Notes: generated by a model not told the origin, from the letters alone. A DNA stretch of 64,000 nucleotides from Oscillospiraceae bacterium (GCA_015063845.1 SVTJ01000006.1:1-64000), one strand, 5' to 3'. Counted from the stretch's first letter, positions 1 through 8,526 are shown. Numbers and translations: made by a program.

Positions 1-211
1 GCCGAAACGGACACAGCGTTTGCGGAGCTAACGCATGGGTTCGCATTTTGCGAGCAAAGCGATGGGAGCTTGCTCACGTGAGCTGCGAGCAAAAATATTC
101 GCCAGAGGCGAAATTCCCGAAGGGGGGGGAAAGCAGCAACGTAAGTTGCTCCATTTCTTTTTTGACGGCTCGTAGAGCCGAAACAACCATATGATTAGGG
201 CTTAAGAAGAT
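1..211. repeat. Hairpin-rich non-coding region
   Basis: No convincing gene is visible. The stretch holds a chain of short perfect palindromes: 72-83 (GCTCACGTGAGC), 98-112 (TTCGCC, 3-nt loop), 135-150 (AGCAAC, 4-nt loop) and 166-180 (CGGCTC, 3-nt loop). The word GCCGAAAC opens the window and recurs at 177-184, so a repeat unit may run off the left edge. The motif palindrome-then-CCCGAAG also appears near 9153-9185 and 12747-12780. It could be structured RNA, an intergenic repeat cluster or a decayed element. Confidence 0.4.
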
Positions 212-241
212 AAGCGGTGGGCAGATGCCCACCGCTTTTTT
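212..241. terminator. Rho-independent terminator
   Basis: An 11-bp perfect stem (212-222 with 227-237) encloses the 4-nt loop AGAT. A T-tract follows on the + strand, and the minus strand is also T-rich, so it can serve the leftward lipoprotein gene ending at 252. Confidence 0.7.
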
Positions 242-251
242 GTTTTAAATA

Positions 252-1811
252 TTAGTGATAAATGTATTTTCCGTTAGCTAAGAAGTGATAGGTGATTCCG
301 TTCCACGTAAGGTGATCATTAACAATATTGTTGGAAAGCGTAATAACAAGGAATGCATTGCTGTCGCTGTGCTGATAATATATCGAAACGTGGTCGTTAT
401 ATACCTTGAAGGTGTAGTTGGAAGAGCCCAAAGTGTAAATGTTTTTTGGCGTACCTTCTACAATAGTTGCGTCAAAGCTTAACGTATCGTCGTTGACAGT
501 TAGGTACAACTTCGCGTAATCGCATGTAGGAACTCCGCTTAAGATGACCTCATTACCGTTTCTGACGTAACTGCATGTGTATCCGCCAAAGGAAGCAATA
601 CCGTTTTCATACAAGTAAAGAGTATCGGTATATTCTCCTAACAGATAAGTGTTGGTCGTAGTATATGTTTTTATGGGATCGCCCGAGATCGTAGTTTGTA
701 CTGTGACCTCAAAATCATAAGTTAGCTTGCCGCCCAAAGGACACTCAATGTTGATGCGAATGGGATACACACCGGGTTTTGTGATATCCAGCGCAGACAT
801 ATCTATCATATCCTCGGTGATATATCCGTATCTGTATTCGTCTGCATTGTGGTAGTATATGAGTGAATAACTATACCTTGAACCGATCAAATCTTTTTTG
901 AAGGTTTCTAAAGCTTCCGTATCGTTGTGGGAAAGGGTAGTGTTATAGAAATCCAAGCTGACATTATTCATGTTGAATGTACCGGGCTCATAGACAAAGA
1001 TTTCTGAATAATACAAGACTCCACCGTATTCATACGCGATATAATACTCGCCGGGAGTGTTGAAATCGGGTATCGATACAAACGAAGCAGTACTCAAGGG
1101 AGCTTCATAAGAGTATCCGTTTGAGAACGTAATGTGAATTGAAGTTTCAGAGAAAGGAGTACCTTTTCTTATAGCATAGTCATACATGTATGCGTCTGTA
1201 ACACTAAGCTCCTCGGGAGCTTCGAGAACGGTGATGGAGCTTTCAATGATCTGCCCGCAATAGTTGAGAACTATATTATAATCTCCTGCTTTAGTAAAAT
1301 CGGGCTTTGGTGTCATCCACATATCGTCTGTTACGGCTATATAAGAGCTTTCAAGATAGTTATATCTTTCGACACGTATGCGAAGAAGCGGTTCATATCC
1401 GGCGATAAAATATCCGCTGTAGGAGAGAAATATATCTGTTATTCTGGAGAGCACGGATTTTTTCTGAACGTCTGTCGTGCCGTCGTTATACAGCAAGGTC
1501 GTTATTATATACTCTTCGCCTGAAACCGAGTCATAAGTGTGCTCGGTCTTTACGTCAACAACGTATTTCTCCGGAACAGCGATTATTCCCGTGTCCACTC
1601 CGTCAACAAACCAGTTGCCGTTTTCTCCAACGGTGACCTTTGAGCCATCCGTACCCTGAGCTTTTATGCCCGTGTCGTTACCGTCGATTATCCAGTTGCC
1701 GTTCTCGCCGATAACTATTGAGGTGGCAGACTTGTTGGCACAAGATGTGAGCAAGATGCTGACAAGACATATCAGTGCCGCAAGAATAAGAATAGATGTT
1801 CGTTTTTTCAT
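252..1811 (-). CDS. Secreted lipoprotein of unknown function
   Basis: This predicted lipoprotein has 519 residues and no function I recognise. The start chosen is the ATG at 1811, 8 nt after a GGAG, rather than the longer reading frame, because it places a Lys-rich N-terminus, a hydrophobic segment and the lipobox LTSC (Cys24) in order. Just after the lipid anchor a 15-residue motif, GENGNW-DG-DTGI, occurs twice (about residues 35-49 and 62-76). The rest is rich in Tyr, Thr, Ser and Gly and alternates like stacked beta-sandwich (Ig-like) domains; lines such as 'TKPGVYPIRINIECP' and 'NTPGEYYIAYEYGG' resemble bacterial Ig-like folds. It is probably displayed on the outer face of the membrane. 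The small Cys-rich gene lies 85 bp upstream on the same strand. Confidence 0.75.
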   Translation of the reverse strand: MKKRTSILILAALICLVSILLTSCANKSATSIVIGENGNWIIDGNDTGIKAQGTDGSKVTVGENGNWFVDGVDTGIIAVPEKYVVDVKTEHTYDSVSGEEYIITTLLYNDGTTDVQKKSVLSRITDIFLSYSGYFIAGYEPLLRIRVERYNYLESSYIAVTDDMWMTPKPDFTKAGDYNIVLNYCGQIIESSITVLEAPEELSVTDAYMYDYAIRKGTPFSETSIHITFSNGYSYEAPLSTASFVSIPDFNTPGEYYIAYEYGGVLYYSEIFVYEPGTFNMNNVSLDFYNTTLSHNDTEALETFKKDLIGSRYSYSLIYYHNADEYRYGYITEDMIDMSALDITKPGVYPIRINIECPLGGKLTYDFEVTVQTTISGDPIKTYTTTNTYLLGEYTDTLYLYENGIASFGGYTCSYVRNGNEVILSGVPTCDYAKLYLTVNDDTLSFDATIVEGTPKNIYTLGSSNYTFKVYNDHVSIYYQHSDSNAFLVITLSNNIVNDHLTWNGITYHFLANGKYIYH

Positions 1812-1896
1812 GATTTTCTCCTTTTTGTAATGCCCCTGTGCGGGTCTTTTATTTGTAAGTTTTTGTTTTATCGTATGAAGAGAACGGCACTTTTTA

Positions 1897-2211
1897 TTAC
1901 CGTTTCTTTTTCTCACAGGCGCAAGCACCGATCAGCTCCTCTGCGTGCCTGTAATGAGCGCATGCTCCACAGTCGCTGTCCTCATGTTTGTCACCCGAAA
2001 AGTGTTCGCACACATCTTGCATAATAGTGACAAGCGGCTCACCCTCATCGGTATACAAAGGAAATGCTTTCAAGTCGGGATATATGGGAACGGGCTCTGC
2101 CAAGGGATTTTGTCGGTCACGTTCGTCGTAGTATCCATAGTAAAGAGTTAAGTCGTGACCGAATACGCATATTTTTTTGTAGAGGTCACCCTCTTTTGGA
2201 TGTTCACTCAT
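1897..2211 (-). CDS. Small Cys-rich hypothetical protein
   Basis: This 104-residue soluble protein is not recognised. The ATG start at 2211 follows a good GGAG. The C-terminus is unusual: a Cys/His cluster (CEHFS, DCGACAHYRH, GACAC) that could bind a metal or Fe-S centre, followed by the basic tail EKKKR. The N-terminal half is acidic, with Tyr- and Pro-rich text. It lies between the two-HTH regulator and the lipoprotein on the same strand, separated from the regulator by a terminator-like hairpin. No membrane segment or signal peptide is seen. Confidence 0.65.
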   Translation of the reverse strand: MSEHPKEGDLYKKICVFGHDLTLYYGYYDERDRQNPLAEPVPIYPDLKAFPLYTDEGEPLVTIMQDVCEHFSGDKHEDSDCGACAHYRHAEELIGACACEKKKR

Positions 2212-2232
2212 ATGCCGCTCCTTTCCGACATA

Positions 2233-2274
2233 AAAAATGCCATACTGTTTTTCTGTTAACAGTATAGCATTTTT
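2233..2274. terminator. Terminator-like hairpin between 2366 gene and 2211 gene
   Basis: The arms 2233-2249 and 2258-2274 pair with a single mismatch around an 8-nt loop. A/T-tracts flank both sides. It probably ends the leftward regulator transcript and may also act in the other direction. Confidence 0.65.
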
Positions 2275-2365
2275 GTGTGTTTTTGTTTATTACCAAAATA
2301 AAGTTTTTTTGGCTATTTTTTGTTTTTATCGAAATATCTTTATGAGGCTGCTTAAGATATATCTT

Positions 2366-3586
2366 TTAGAGCATAGCGGCAAATTCCGATCTGCCAACTC
2401 CCATTTTTTCCGAAACTATACGGACAGCCTGCTTGACGCTCGCAAGCGACAAATGCAGCTTTTCGGCTATCTGTGCGTTGCTCATTCCAAAGGCGGCAAG
2501 CTTTGCGACCTCTCGCTGGTTCTGAGACAGCGTGGTGATAATGGTCTTTCCGCGCACCGCACCGCTGAGGTTTGACCAGCCCTCGTTATATGTCTTGTGA
2601 AGCTTTTTGACGTTTTCCCAAGCATCAGCATCCGCTATTACTATTCTGCTCTCAAGTAGGGCGCCGAGAACACGGCAGTATTCCGCCAAAAGGCCGTAAA
2701 GACGGTCAGGCAGAGCGAGGGCTACGGCACGGTCGATATGCCTTGTTGCTTCCGCTTGATTGCCGCTTGTATGATATACCGTTGCGCACGTCAGTCTCAA
2801 ATATATTTCCGCGATCACGGAGCTGTCGGCTTTTGCCTGCGATATCATAGGCTCTATAGAGAGGGGAAGTATGGACATCAGCGAAAGACCGTGCACTCCC
2901 TGCATTTCCACTTGCTTTGTGGCTACCGCAAATCCCGCTGCATACAGATATTTTGCGTAGTATACCTTTGCGGCAGGCAACGCATCGGGGTGCAAGGGCT
3001 CAAAGTTGCCTTTTTTGAACCAATCGGGAAAACCGGTAACGTCATAAAGCATACTGTCAACGGCGGTTATTGCGAGTGACATTATGTCACGGTCATTGTC
3101 GTTTTTGGCAGGGGCTTCCGATATATGAAGCTTTGCGCGTCGCCACATCGAAAGGTCTCCTCGCCATATTGCGCAAAGCGCAAGCAGCATACCTGCGGAG
3201 AGCACAGCATAAAAACCCGAATGCTTTTTGAGCAGATAATTTGCACTCTCATATACCTTGTCTATCTCACCTCTGTTGTAGGCTATTTCTGCCGCAAAAA
3301 GCACCTGCGCTTCGTGGTTGTAGGATAACTCGGCTGTCACAGCTTCCGCGCTGCCCGCCTCGTTATACAGATCGCTCATATATAAAAACGGGGTTTTTCG
3401 AGGTAGCGGCTGGTCTATTTCGGCTATTTGCGAAGCTCCGACCGGGTATATCGCGTCCTTGGGTATCATCAGCCTGTTTCCAAAACGTTCAATTCCCGCT
3501 ATCCTGCCGTTTGCGCAAAGTATTTGTACTCGCCTCGGTGTTACGCCCCATTTTGCTGCTGCTTCTTTGACTGTTATATACTCCAT
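2366..3586 (-). CDS. Two-HTH transcriptional regulator (MerR/excisionase-like N-terminus, LuxR C-terminus)
   Basis: This 406-residue regulator carries DNA-binding domains at both ends. Residues 1-50 (ITVKEAAAKWGVTPRRVQIL) match an excisionase/MerR-like winged HTH. Residues 348-406 are a LuxR/GerE-type HTH (LSQNQREVAKLAAFGMSNAQ and on). The middle is all-helical and resembles MalT-like TPR repeats, a usual ligand or protein-binding scaffold. The start was moved to the ATG at 3586 because GGAGG lies 8 nt before it; the longer frame would read through the operators. Its promoter and two 18-bp operators lie directly upstream, so autoregulation is likely. The signal and targets are unknown. Confidence 0.8.
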   Translation of the reverse strand: MEYITVKEAAAKWGVTPRRVQILCANGRIAGIERFGNRLMIPKDAIYPVGASQIAEIDQPLPRKTPFLYMSDLYNEAGSAEAVTAELSYNHEAQVLFAAEIAYNRGEIDKVYESANYLLKKHSGFYAVLSAGMLLALCAIWRGDLSMWRRAKLHISEAPAKNDNDRDIMSLAITAVDSMLYDVTGFPDWFKKGNFEPLHPDALPAAKVYYAKYLYAAGFAVATKQVEMQGVHGLSLMSILPLSIEPMISQAKADSSVIAEIYLRLTCATVYHTSGNQAEATRHIDRAVALALPDRLYGLLAEYCRVLGALLESRIVIADADAWENVKKLHKTYNEGWSNLSGAVRGKTIITTLSQNQREVAKLAAFGMSNAQIAEKLHLSLASVKQAVRIVSEKMGVGRSEFAAML

Positions 3587-3614
3587 TATTTGCCTCCGTT
3601 TTTTATGCGTTTGC

Positions 3615-3668
3615 TGTTCGCGAACGCGAACACACGTACCGATCTTTGCTTGTTCGCGATTGCGAACA
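3615..3668. promoter_or_regulatory. Pair of 18-bp palindromic operators
   Basis: Site 1 (3615-3632) is a perfect palindrome with arms TGTTCGCG and CGCGAACA. Site 2 (3651-3668) is the same with one mismatched pair. The sites start 36 bp apart and lie between the transcription start and the start codon of the two-HTH regulator, a classical position for a roadblock or autorepressor. Confidence 0.75.
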
Positions 3669-3676
3669 CCACTAAA

Positions 3677-3705
3677 ATTATACACCCAAAATAACCATTT
3701 GTCAA
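3677..3705 (-). promoter_or_regulatory. Consensus sigma-A promoter of the two-HTH regulator
   Basis: On the minus strand, TTGACA (3700-3705) is followed after exactly 17 bp by TATAAT (3677-3682). Transcription should begin close to 3670, at the edge of operator site 2. Confidence 0.85.
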
Positions 3706-3720
3706 TAGCAAAGTCTACGC

Positions 3721-3747
3721 AAAAACGGACGACTTGGTCGTCCGTTT
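3721..3747 (-). terminator. Terminator of the uxaB-uxaA transcript
   Basis: An 11-bp stem (3723-3733 with 3737-3747) has a 3-nt loop and is followed on the minus strand by TTTTT. It lies about 100 nt beyond the uxaA stop and just upstream of the next promoter. Confidence 0.75.
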
Positions 3748-3844
3748 GGCTTGTTAATGTAACTTGTAATTAAGGTGTTTTATCGAAGCGTGATAGGTTT
3801 TCAGCCGGATACGATTGCGGCATAAATAATAAAGCTATCTTTCT

Positions 3845-5215
3845 TTAGAGTGTGACTCCGTCCTTGAAAATTGAGATCTCTTTATAGCCGTATATTTCGT
3901 TCTTGGTCTGCTCACCGCTTGCCACGCGAACAATGTATTCGAGCAGGCTATCGGTAAGGTCGTGCCCGTCAAGCACGGGGCTTGCGTCGAAATCTATCCA
4001 TGATGACTTGTGCCTTGCAAGCTCTTTGTTTGTGGCTATCTTTACTGTCGGGACGCCGCTGCCGACAGGTGTTCCTCTGCCCGTAGTGAAGAGTATAATA
4101 TGCGCTCCTGCCGCAAACAGATTTGTAATTGCGACTATGTCGTTGCCGGGACCCGCCAGCAGGGAAAGCCCAGCTTTTCTGACGGTGTCTCCGTAGTCGA
4201 GCACGTCCACCACCTGAGAGCTTCCCGCCTTTGTGACGCAACCGAGCGATTTTTCCTCAAGAGTGGTTATGCCGCCTGCCTTGTTTCCGGGCGAGGGGTT
4301 TTCATAGATGACCTGTCCGTGACGCTCGTAGTATTCCTTGAAGCCGTTTATAAGTTCGACTATGCTGTCGAACACTTCCTTGCTCGCGGCTCTTGCCATA
4401 AGCAGATGCTCCGCACCGAACATTTCGGGTACTTCGGTGAGTACAGTGCTCGCCCCCATTGAAACGAGCTTATCTGACACTCTTCCCACCAAAGGGTTGG
4501 CGGTGATACCGCTGTATCCGTCGCTTCCACCGCATTTGAGACCGACACGCAGCCTTGATACGGGTATAGGTGTACGTGTAAATTTGTTGGTGTAGCTCTT
4601 GAGCTCTTCAATAAGCGCAAGCCCCTCGTCTATCTCGTTTTCGACGTCCTGACAGTTTAGAAATTTAACTCTGTTTGGGTCGTATTCGCCGAGCACTTGG
4701 CTGAAAACCGAAATATTGTTGTTCTCGCAGCCTAGACCGAGGACAAGCACTCCACCCGCGTTCGGATGATTTACTATACCTCTGAGAATGAGCTGAGTGG
4801 TCTTTTGGTCGTCTCCCAGCTGAGAGCAGCCGAACGGATGCGTAAACGCGACAGCTCCCGTCAGCTTTGCCAGTTGCTCTGCAATTTTGTTTACACAACC
4901 AACGGTGTTTACGATGAAAATGTCGTTTCTTATGCCCACGTCGCCGTTGTCTCTTTGGTATCCCATAAAGGTGGGAACGTCACTCTCTTGCTTTGCGTGA
5001 TCAGCTGACGGCACGTAGCTGTATTCGATAACACCCGAAAGATTGGTCTTCATATTGTGGGTGTGTACGTGCTCGCCTTTCTTTATATCCGCAGTGGCGT
5101 GTCCTATCGGGTTCCCGTATTTTATTACGTTTTCTCCAGTCTTGATATCTCTTGCGGCGTATTTGTGACCGTTTGAGAGGGCTATCTCTACGTTATCAAG
5201 CTTGTTTATCAACAT
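3845..5215 (-). CDS. uxaA: Altronate dehydratase
   Basis: UxaA dehydrates D-altronate to 2-keto-3-deoxygluconate in galacturonate catabolism; it is a cytoplasmic, iron-dependent enzyme. At 456 residues it has the whole family layout: an N-terminal SAF-like domain (about 1-75, NGHKYAARDIKTGENVIKYG) and the large catalytic part with the GGSDGYSGITANP and FTTGRGTPVGSGVPTVKIA signatures. It overlaps the end of uxaB by 20 bp, so the two are one transcript in the order uxaB-uxaA. The start ATG at 5215 has GAGG upstream inside uxaB. The AraC gene divergent from uxaB is the likely regulator. No uronate isomerase, kdgK or kdgA is in this window. Confidence 0.93.
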   Translation of the reverse strand: MLINKLDNVEIALSNGHKYAARDIKTGENVIKYGNPIGHATADIKKGEHVHTHNMKTNLSGVIEYSYVPSADHAKQESDVPTFMGYQRDNGDVGIRNDIFIVNTVGCVNKIAEQLAKLTGAVAFTHPFGCSQLGDDQKTTQLILRGIVNHPNAGGVLVLGLGCENNNISVFSQVLGEYDPNRVKFLNCQDVENEIDEGLALIEELKSYTNKFTRTPIPVSRLRVGLKCGGSDGYSGITANPLVGRVSDKLVSMGASTVLTEVPEMFGAEHLLMARAASKEVFDSIVELINGFKEYYERHGQVIYENPSPGNKAGGITTLEEKSLGCVTKAGSSQVVDVLDYGDTVRKAGLSLLAGPGNDIVAITNLFAAGAHIILFTTGRGTPVGSGVPTVKIATNKELARHKSSWIDFDASPVLDGHDLTDSLLEYIVRVASGEQTKNEIYGYKEISIFKDGVTL

Positions 5216-6470
5216 ATTTTATTACCTCTTCGTACATAAAGGATAGGTCTTCTTCCCAATAGTCAGTCTTTTTGAGAATATCCTCGACGGTGGCAGTCTT
5301 CATAAATGCCTTGATGTCCTCGGCGTCGCAGGTCATATCCGTCCTGTAAAAATCTATGAGCTTGGCAAAGGCAAACGTAAGCGTTTGGGGGAGCTTGCCA
5401 AATCTCTTTTTGTATTCGAGTATCGACGGAAGAACTCTTACTTTGAATTTGCTTACCGAATTGAGCGAGATAGCCGAAAGATAGTGCTTTATGTAGGGGT
5501 TTGAAAATCTTACGAGCACCTGCTCTGCGTATTCCACAAGCTCCTCACGGGGAAGATCAAGCGTGGGGATTATCTCGTCAAATACACATTTTCTTACATG
5601 AGAGCGCATAGTCGGGTCATCCATGCAGGACTTTACCGTGTCGAGCCCCTCAAGCAAAGCGTAGGGCACAAGCGAGGTGTGCGCGCCGTTGAGTATACGC
5701 ACCTTTCGTGTGCGGTACATCTCAAGCTTGTCCTTGGTGATTATTACGTTAAGACCCGCAGCGCGGAAGGGAAGCTCCTTTTCTATGTCGCAGTCGGTCT
5801 CAATTACCCATAGATGAAAATACTCCGAGGTGTTTATCATTTTGTCATCGTATCCGAGCTCGATGCTTTCGTCCTTCGGATAGCCCGTGTTGATGCGGTC
5901 AACGAGCGTGTTGGTGAATACGTTCTCGTTTTCCACCCAAGCCTTGAAGCCGTCGTCAAAGCCCCAAAGCTCCGCGTATTTCAGAACACAGCTCTTGAGA
6001 TTGTCGCCGTTTCTATCTATAAGCTCGCATGGTAGCACAATAAAACCGCCGAGAGCCTTGTCGTGTCGCCTTTTCAAAAGCAGAGTGAGCTTTGCGGGAA
6101 AAGATATATATGGAGCTTTTTCGGGAGTGTCAGTGTCTACAAAAACAATGCCCGACTCCGTCGTGTTGGATATGATAAATCGCATCGTGGGTATATCCGC
6201 CAAGGCAAGATAAGCCTCAAAATCGTCATATGGCTTTACGCAGCGGGATATAACGTCGATGCGTGAGGTCTCCACACCCTCACTTCCGCGTATGATATGG
6301 GTATAGTTGCAGTCCTGTGCCGTAAGTGTGTCGCACATACCGTTCTCAATGGGCTGTACTACGACGACCTTGCCTTCAAACAGGGAAGCATCCGTCATTT
6401 TTTGTATCATCCAATCAGCGAAACCGCGGAGAAAACCGCCCTCACCGAACTGTATTATTCTTTCGGTCAT
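5196..6470 (-). CDS. uxaB: Tagaturonate reductase
   Basis: UxaB reduces D-tagaturonate to D-altronate with NADH, the step before UxaA. The 424-residue protein belongs to the polyol/mannitol dehydrogenase family. The N-terminus (IIQFGEGGFLRGFADWMI) is the typical start of the Rossmann domain, and the C-terminal helical domain contains the family motif KVRILNGAHTS with the catalytic Lys. AAGGAGT sits 9 nt before the ATG at 6470. It is the first gene of the uxaBA operon and diverges from an AraC-family regulator across a 192-bp A+T-rich region. Confidence 0.93.
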   Translation of the reverse strand: MTERIIQFGEGGFLRGFADWMIQKMTDASLFEGKVVVVQPIENGMCDTLTAQDCNYTHIIRGSEGVETSRIDVISRCVKPYDDFEAYLALADIPTMRFIISNTTESGIVFVDTDTPEKAPYISFPAKLTLLLKRRHDKALGGFIVLPCELIDRNGDNLKSCVLKYAELWGFDDGFKAWVENENVFTNTLVDRINTGYPKDESIELGYDDKMINTSEYFHLWVIETDCDIEKELPFRAAGLNVIITKDKLEMYRTRKVRILNGAHTSLVPYALLEGLDTVKSCMDDPTMRSHVRKCVFDEIIPTLDLPREELVEYAEQVLVRFSNPYIKHYLSAISLNSVSKFKVRVLPSILEYKKRFGKLPQTLTFAFAKLIDFYRTDMTCDAEDIKAFMKTATVEDILKKTDYWEEDLSFMYEEVIKYVDKQA

Positions 6471-6539
6471 AATAAAAACTCCTTAAATGTTGTACGTATC
6501 AAGATATGCCGACATATTGGCGGCTTACTTATATTTTAC

Positions 6540-6607
6540 ATCAAAAAAATATATATTTCAATGAAATTTTTGATATCTATATGGTATTTTCTTGATTTTT
6601 TTGATAT
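6540..6607. promoter_or_regulatory. Repeated TTTTTGAT boxes in the uxaB/araC divergent region
   Basis: The 10-mer TTTTTGATAT occurs at 6567-6576 and 6598-6607, 31 bp apart. An inverted copy of its core (ATCAAAAA) lies at 6540-6547. These are candidate binding sites for the divergent AraC regulator, but the region is very A+T-rich, so chance repeats are possible. Confidence 0.4.
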
Positions 6608-6620
6608 TTTGTGATATAAT
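6592..6620 (+). promoter_or_regulatory. Promoter of the AraC regulator
   Basis: TTGATT (6592-6597), a 17-bp spacer and TATAAT (6615-6620). It overlaps the TTTTTGATAT box at 6598-6607, which would allow self-regulation. Confidence 0.7.
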
Positions 6621-6662
6621 ACAGTAAAATGCACGTCATAGCAAAGGGAAGGGGGGAGAAAA

Positions 6663-7460
6663 ATGAGTTCGCGAGATACGATATCGGAAAATTTTTACTA
6701 CGAAAAAACCTCTCAGCAAAAAAATACGGGCGTGAATCAGCATTACCACAACCTCTTTGAGATATATTATCTTGAGGAAGGGACATGTCACTATTTTGTC
6801 GATAATAATACCTATGCGGTCGAGGCAGGAGACGTCGTCCTCATACCTGAGGGCGTGATTCATAAAACGGTCTACCGTGACAGTGACGCAAAACGCAGAC
6901 TGATTTATTGCACGCATTTCTATATCCCACCTGCGGTCATACGGTATTTACCGACTATGATATACGTTTATCGCAATAAAAGAGTTACAAAAGAGATAAT
7001 GGCGATACTTGATGCGATTGAAAGGGAATATTGCTCTCCCGATGAGTTTTCCGAGAGCTCCATACTTTCATATATGCATATGCTGTTCTTTTTGCTCGCG
7101 CGAAACCGTGATACTGAAGCGCCTCGCAGTAGCGGAAACGTCTATACGACACAGACGATAGCTTATATTAAGGAAAACTATAAATATGATATGACACTTT
7201 CAGACTTGGCTGCGCGTTGCGCCGTAACGCCCGAGCATCTTTCGCGTATATTCAAGCGTGATACGGGATTTGGGATATCGGAATACGTCTCCATGATACG
7301 CCTTCAGCAGGCGCAGATGCTTTTGCGAACTGACTCAAAGCTTTCCGTAGCAGAGGTGTCGGAGAGGTGCGGATTTAGCGACAGTAATTATTTTTCCAAG
7401 AGATTTAAGGAAATGTACGGAATGTCGCCGTTGCGCTTTCGCAATGGGGACGGGAAGTGA
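6663..7460 (+). CDS. AraC-family transcriptional regulator
   Basis: This 265-residue regulator has an N-terminal cupin sensor domain (about 20-100, with HYHNLFEIYYLEEGTCHYFV and DVVLIPEGVIHKT) and a C-terminal double helix-turn-helix DNA-binding domain (about 165-260, with LSDLAARCAVTPEHLSRIFK and VAEVSERCGFSDSNYFSKRF). A strong GGGGGGAG lies just before the ATG. It diverges from uxaB-uxaA, which suggests it senses a uronate or a pathway intermediate and controls that operon; this is inferred from position only. A strong terminator follows about 130 bp downstream. Confidence 0.9.
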   Translation: MSSRDTISENFYYEKTSQQKNTGVNQHYHNLFEIYYLEEGTCHYFVDNNTYAVEAGDVVLIPEGVIHKTVYRDSDAKRRLIYCTHFYIPPAVIRYLPTMIYVYRNKRVTKEIMAILDAIEREYCSPDEFSESSILSYMHMLFFLLARNRDTEAPRSSGNVYTTQTIAYIKENYKYDMTLSDLAARCAVTPEHLSRIFKRDTGFGISEYVSMIRLQQAQMLLRTDSKLSVAEVSERCGFSDSNYFSKRFKEMYGMSPLRFRNGDGK

Positions 7461-7589
7461 TGCGCGATAGGTGAATAGAATATAACTGCTCTGTCTGCAG
7501 AGCAGGGATAGGCATATTACTGAAGATCTTTACTGCCCGAAAATACGCCACAAGGCATAACACACTATACCTTGCGTAGCAAGGCGTGT
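7461..7589. other. Short non-coding stretch after the AraC gene
   Basis: There is no gene here. The only structure is an 8-bp hairpin without a T-tract (7486-7493 with 7498-7505) and the small palindrome CCTTGCGTAGCAAGG near 7570-7584. The remaining gap up to 7806 holds a terminator and a palindromic repeat listed separately. Confidence 0.5.
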
Positions 7590-7627
7590 AAAAAGGAGTA
7601 CGAGCGAAATTGCTCGTACTCCTTTTT
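7590..7627. terminator. Strong bidirectional terminator
   Basis: A 16-bp perfect stem (7590-7605 with 7612-7627) has a 6-nt loop and A/T-runs on both flanks. It separates the AraC gene from the leftward DUF4886 gene. Confidence 0.85.
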
Positions 7628-7630
7628 GTT

Positions 7631-7658
7631 GTAGGGGCGATTCGTGAATCGCCCCTAC
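7631..7658. repeat. GTAGGGGCG-type palindromic intergenic repeat
   Basis: A perfect 13-bp inverted repeat (GTAGGGGCGATTC and its complement) has a 2-nt loop. The same GTAGGGG opening occurs at 8991-8997 and inside the element at 24665-24924, so a family of short palindromic repeats may be scattered through this genome. Confidence 0.6.
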
Positions 7659-7806
7659 GAGATTGATTTTTTCTGTTGGTAAACCTTCTTTATGGTGGGT
7701 ACTCTGTTGGTGGCGTTGTTTTGTGCTTCCTTAATAGATGCATAAATGAACTGTGCTGTCACCGATGTAAGAAATATTTCCGATTGTTTTCATACACCAC
7801 TCTATT

Positions 7807-8526
7807 TCAATCAAGGCAATCAACAGTTTCTTTTATCAACCGAATTTCTTCTTCCGATATCGGCTCGTCAAAATCGCAAAACCGATTCTCCAAAACAGGC
7901 TTTTTTGTAATTGTTCGATACCACAGTAGCGCCAGCGCATACCTGCCTATGCCAAGAGAAGCGTGATATGTGTCACGATATATTTCTTTAATTCCTTTTT
8001 TCAAAAGCTCACCAAACAGCTCACCCGAACGAATGATTTCCTCCGCTCCGATCAAGTCGGCAATCTCCAAGTTAACCTTAACGATATCGTTAAGCATCCT
8101 GTCCGCTCTGTCGTATTTTGCTCTCTCAAAAAGCTTTTGGCTTCCTTCCTCGTATGCCCAAGTTTGATGTAAATACAGCTTAACTTGGGGAGCATATCGG
8201 CGCACAAAATCCGCAATAGAGATAATATAGGGTAGATAGCTTTCTTTTACGAATGAGGAGGAACTTACCTGTTGTAAGGTTATAACGTCCCATTTGCGAT
8301 TAAGCAGAGCTTCGCGAAGCGATACGTAAAATCCGGTTCTATGGCCGTTATATTGCAACTCATACTTCTTCTCATCCGACAGCATATTCCGATAGTGCCT
8401 CTCAAGTGAACATCCTCCGATATACAGATTGGTCACTTGAAGGTTTTCTCCGTCAGCTTTTGCTATATTGTGAAGATAACGGGTTGCATCCTCGGAAAAA
8501 CTGTTTCCAATTGCCAAAATATTCAT
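7807..8526 (-). CDS. DUF4886 family protein, SGNH-hydrolase-like
   Basis: This 239-residue protein fits the DUF4886 family, which has an SGNH-hydrolase fold. The N-terminus ILAIGNSFSED (GNSFS at 7-11) is block I with the nucleophilic Ser, and DTYH (about 185-188) supplies the usual Asp/His pair. No signal peptide is seen, so it is probably cytoplasmic; an esterase or deacylase role on an unknown, perhaps carbohydrate, substrate is inferred. The ATG at 8526 overlaps the stop of the upstream membrane protein as ATGA, so translation is probably coupled. A GTG at 8532 is an alternative start with slightly better spacing to GAGGAG. Confidence 0.75.
   Translation of the reverse strand: MNILAIGNSFSEDATRYLHNIAKADGENLQVTNLYIGGCSLERHYRNMLSDEKKYELQYNGHRTGFYVSLREALLNRKWDVITLQQVSSSSFVKESYLPYIISIADFVRRYAPQVKLYLHQTWAYEEGSQKLFERAKYDRADRMLNDIVKVNLEIADLIGAEEIIRSGELFGELLKKGIKEIYRDTYHASLGIGRYALALLWYRTITKKPVLENRFCDFDEPISEEEIRLIKETVDCLD

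Noticed and set aside
3615..3668. GTTCG/CGAAC words resembling a LexA (SOS) box
   Set aside because: The SOS box needs GAAC-N4-GTTC. Here the order is inverted (GTTC then GAAC), and both copies lie at the regulator's own start, so they are better read as operators of that regulator.
7676..7966. 96-residue open frame overlapping the DUF4886 gene end
   Set aside because: Mostly antisense to a gene with clear SGNH motifs.
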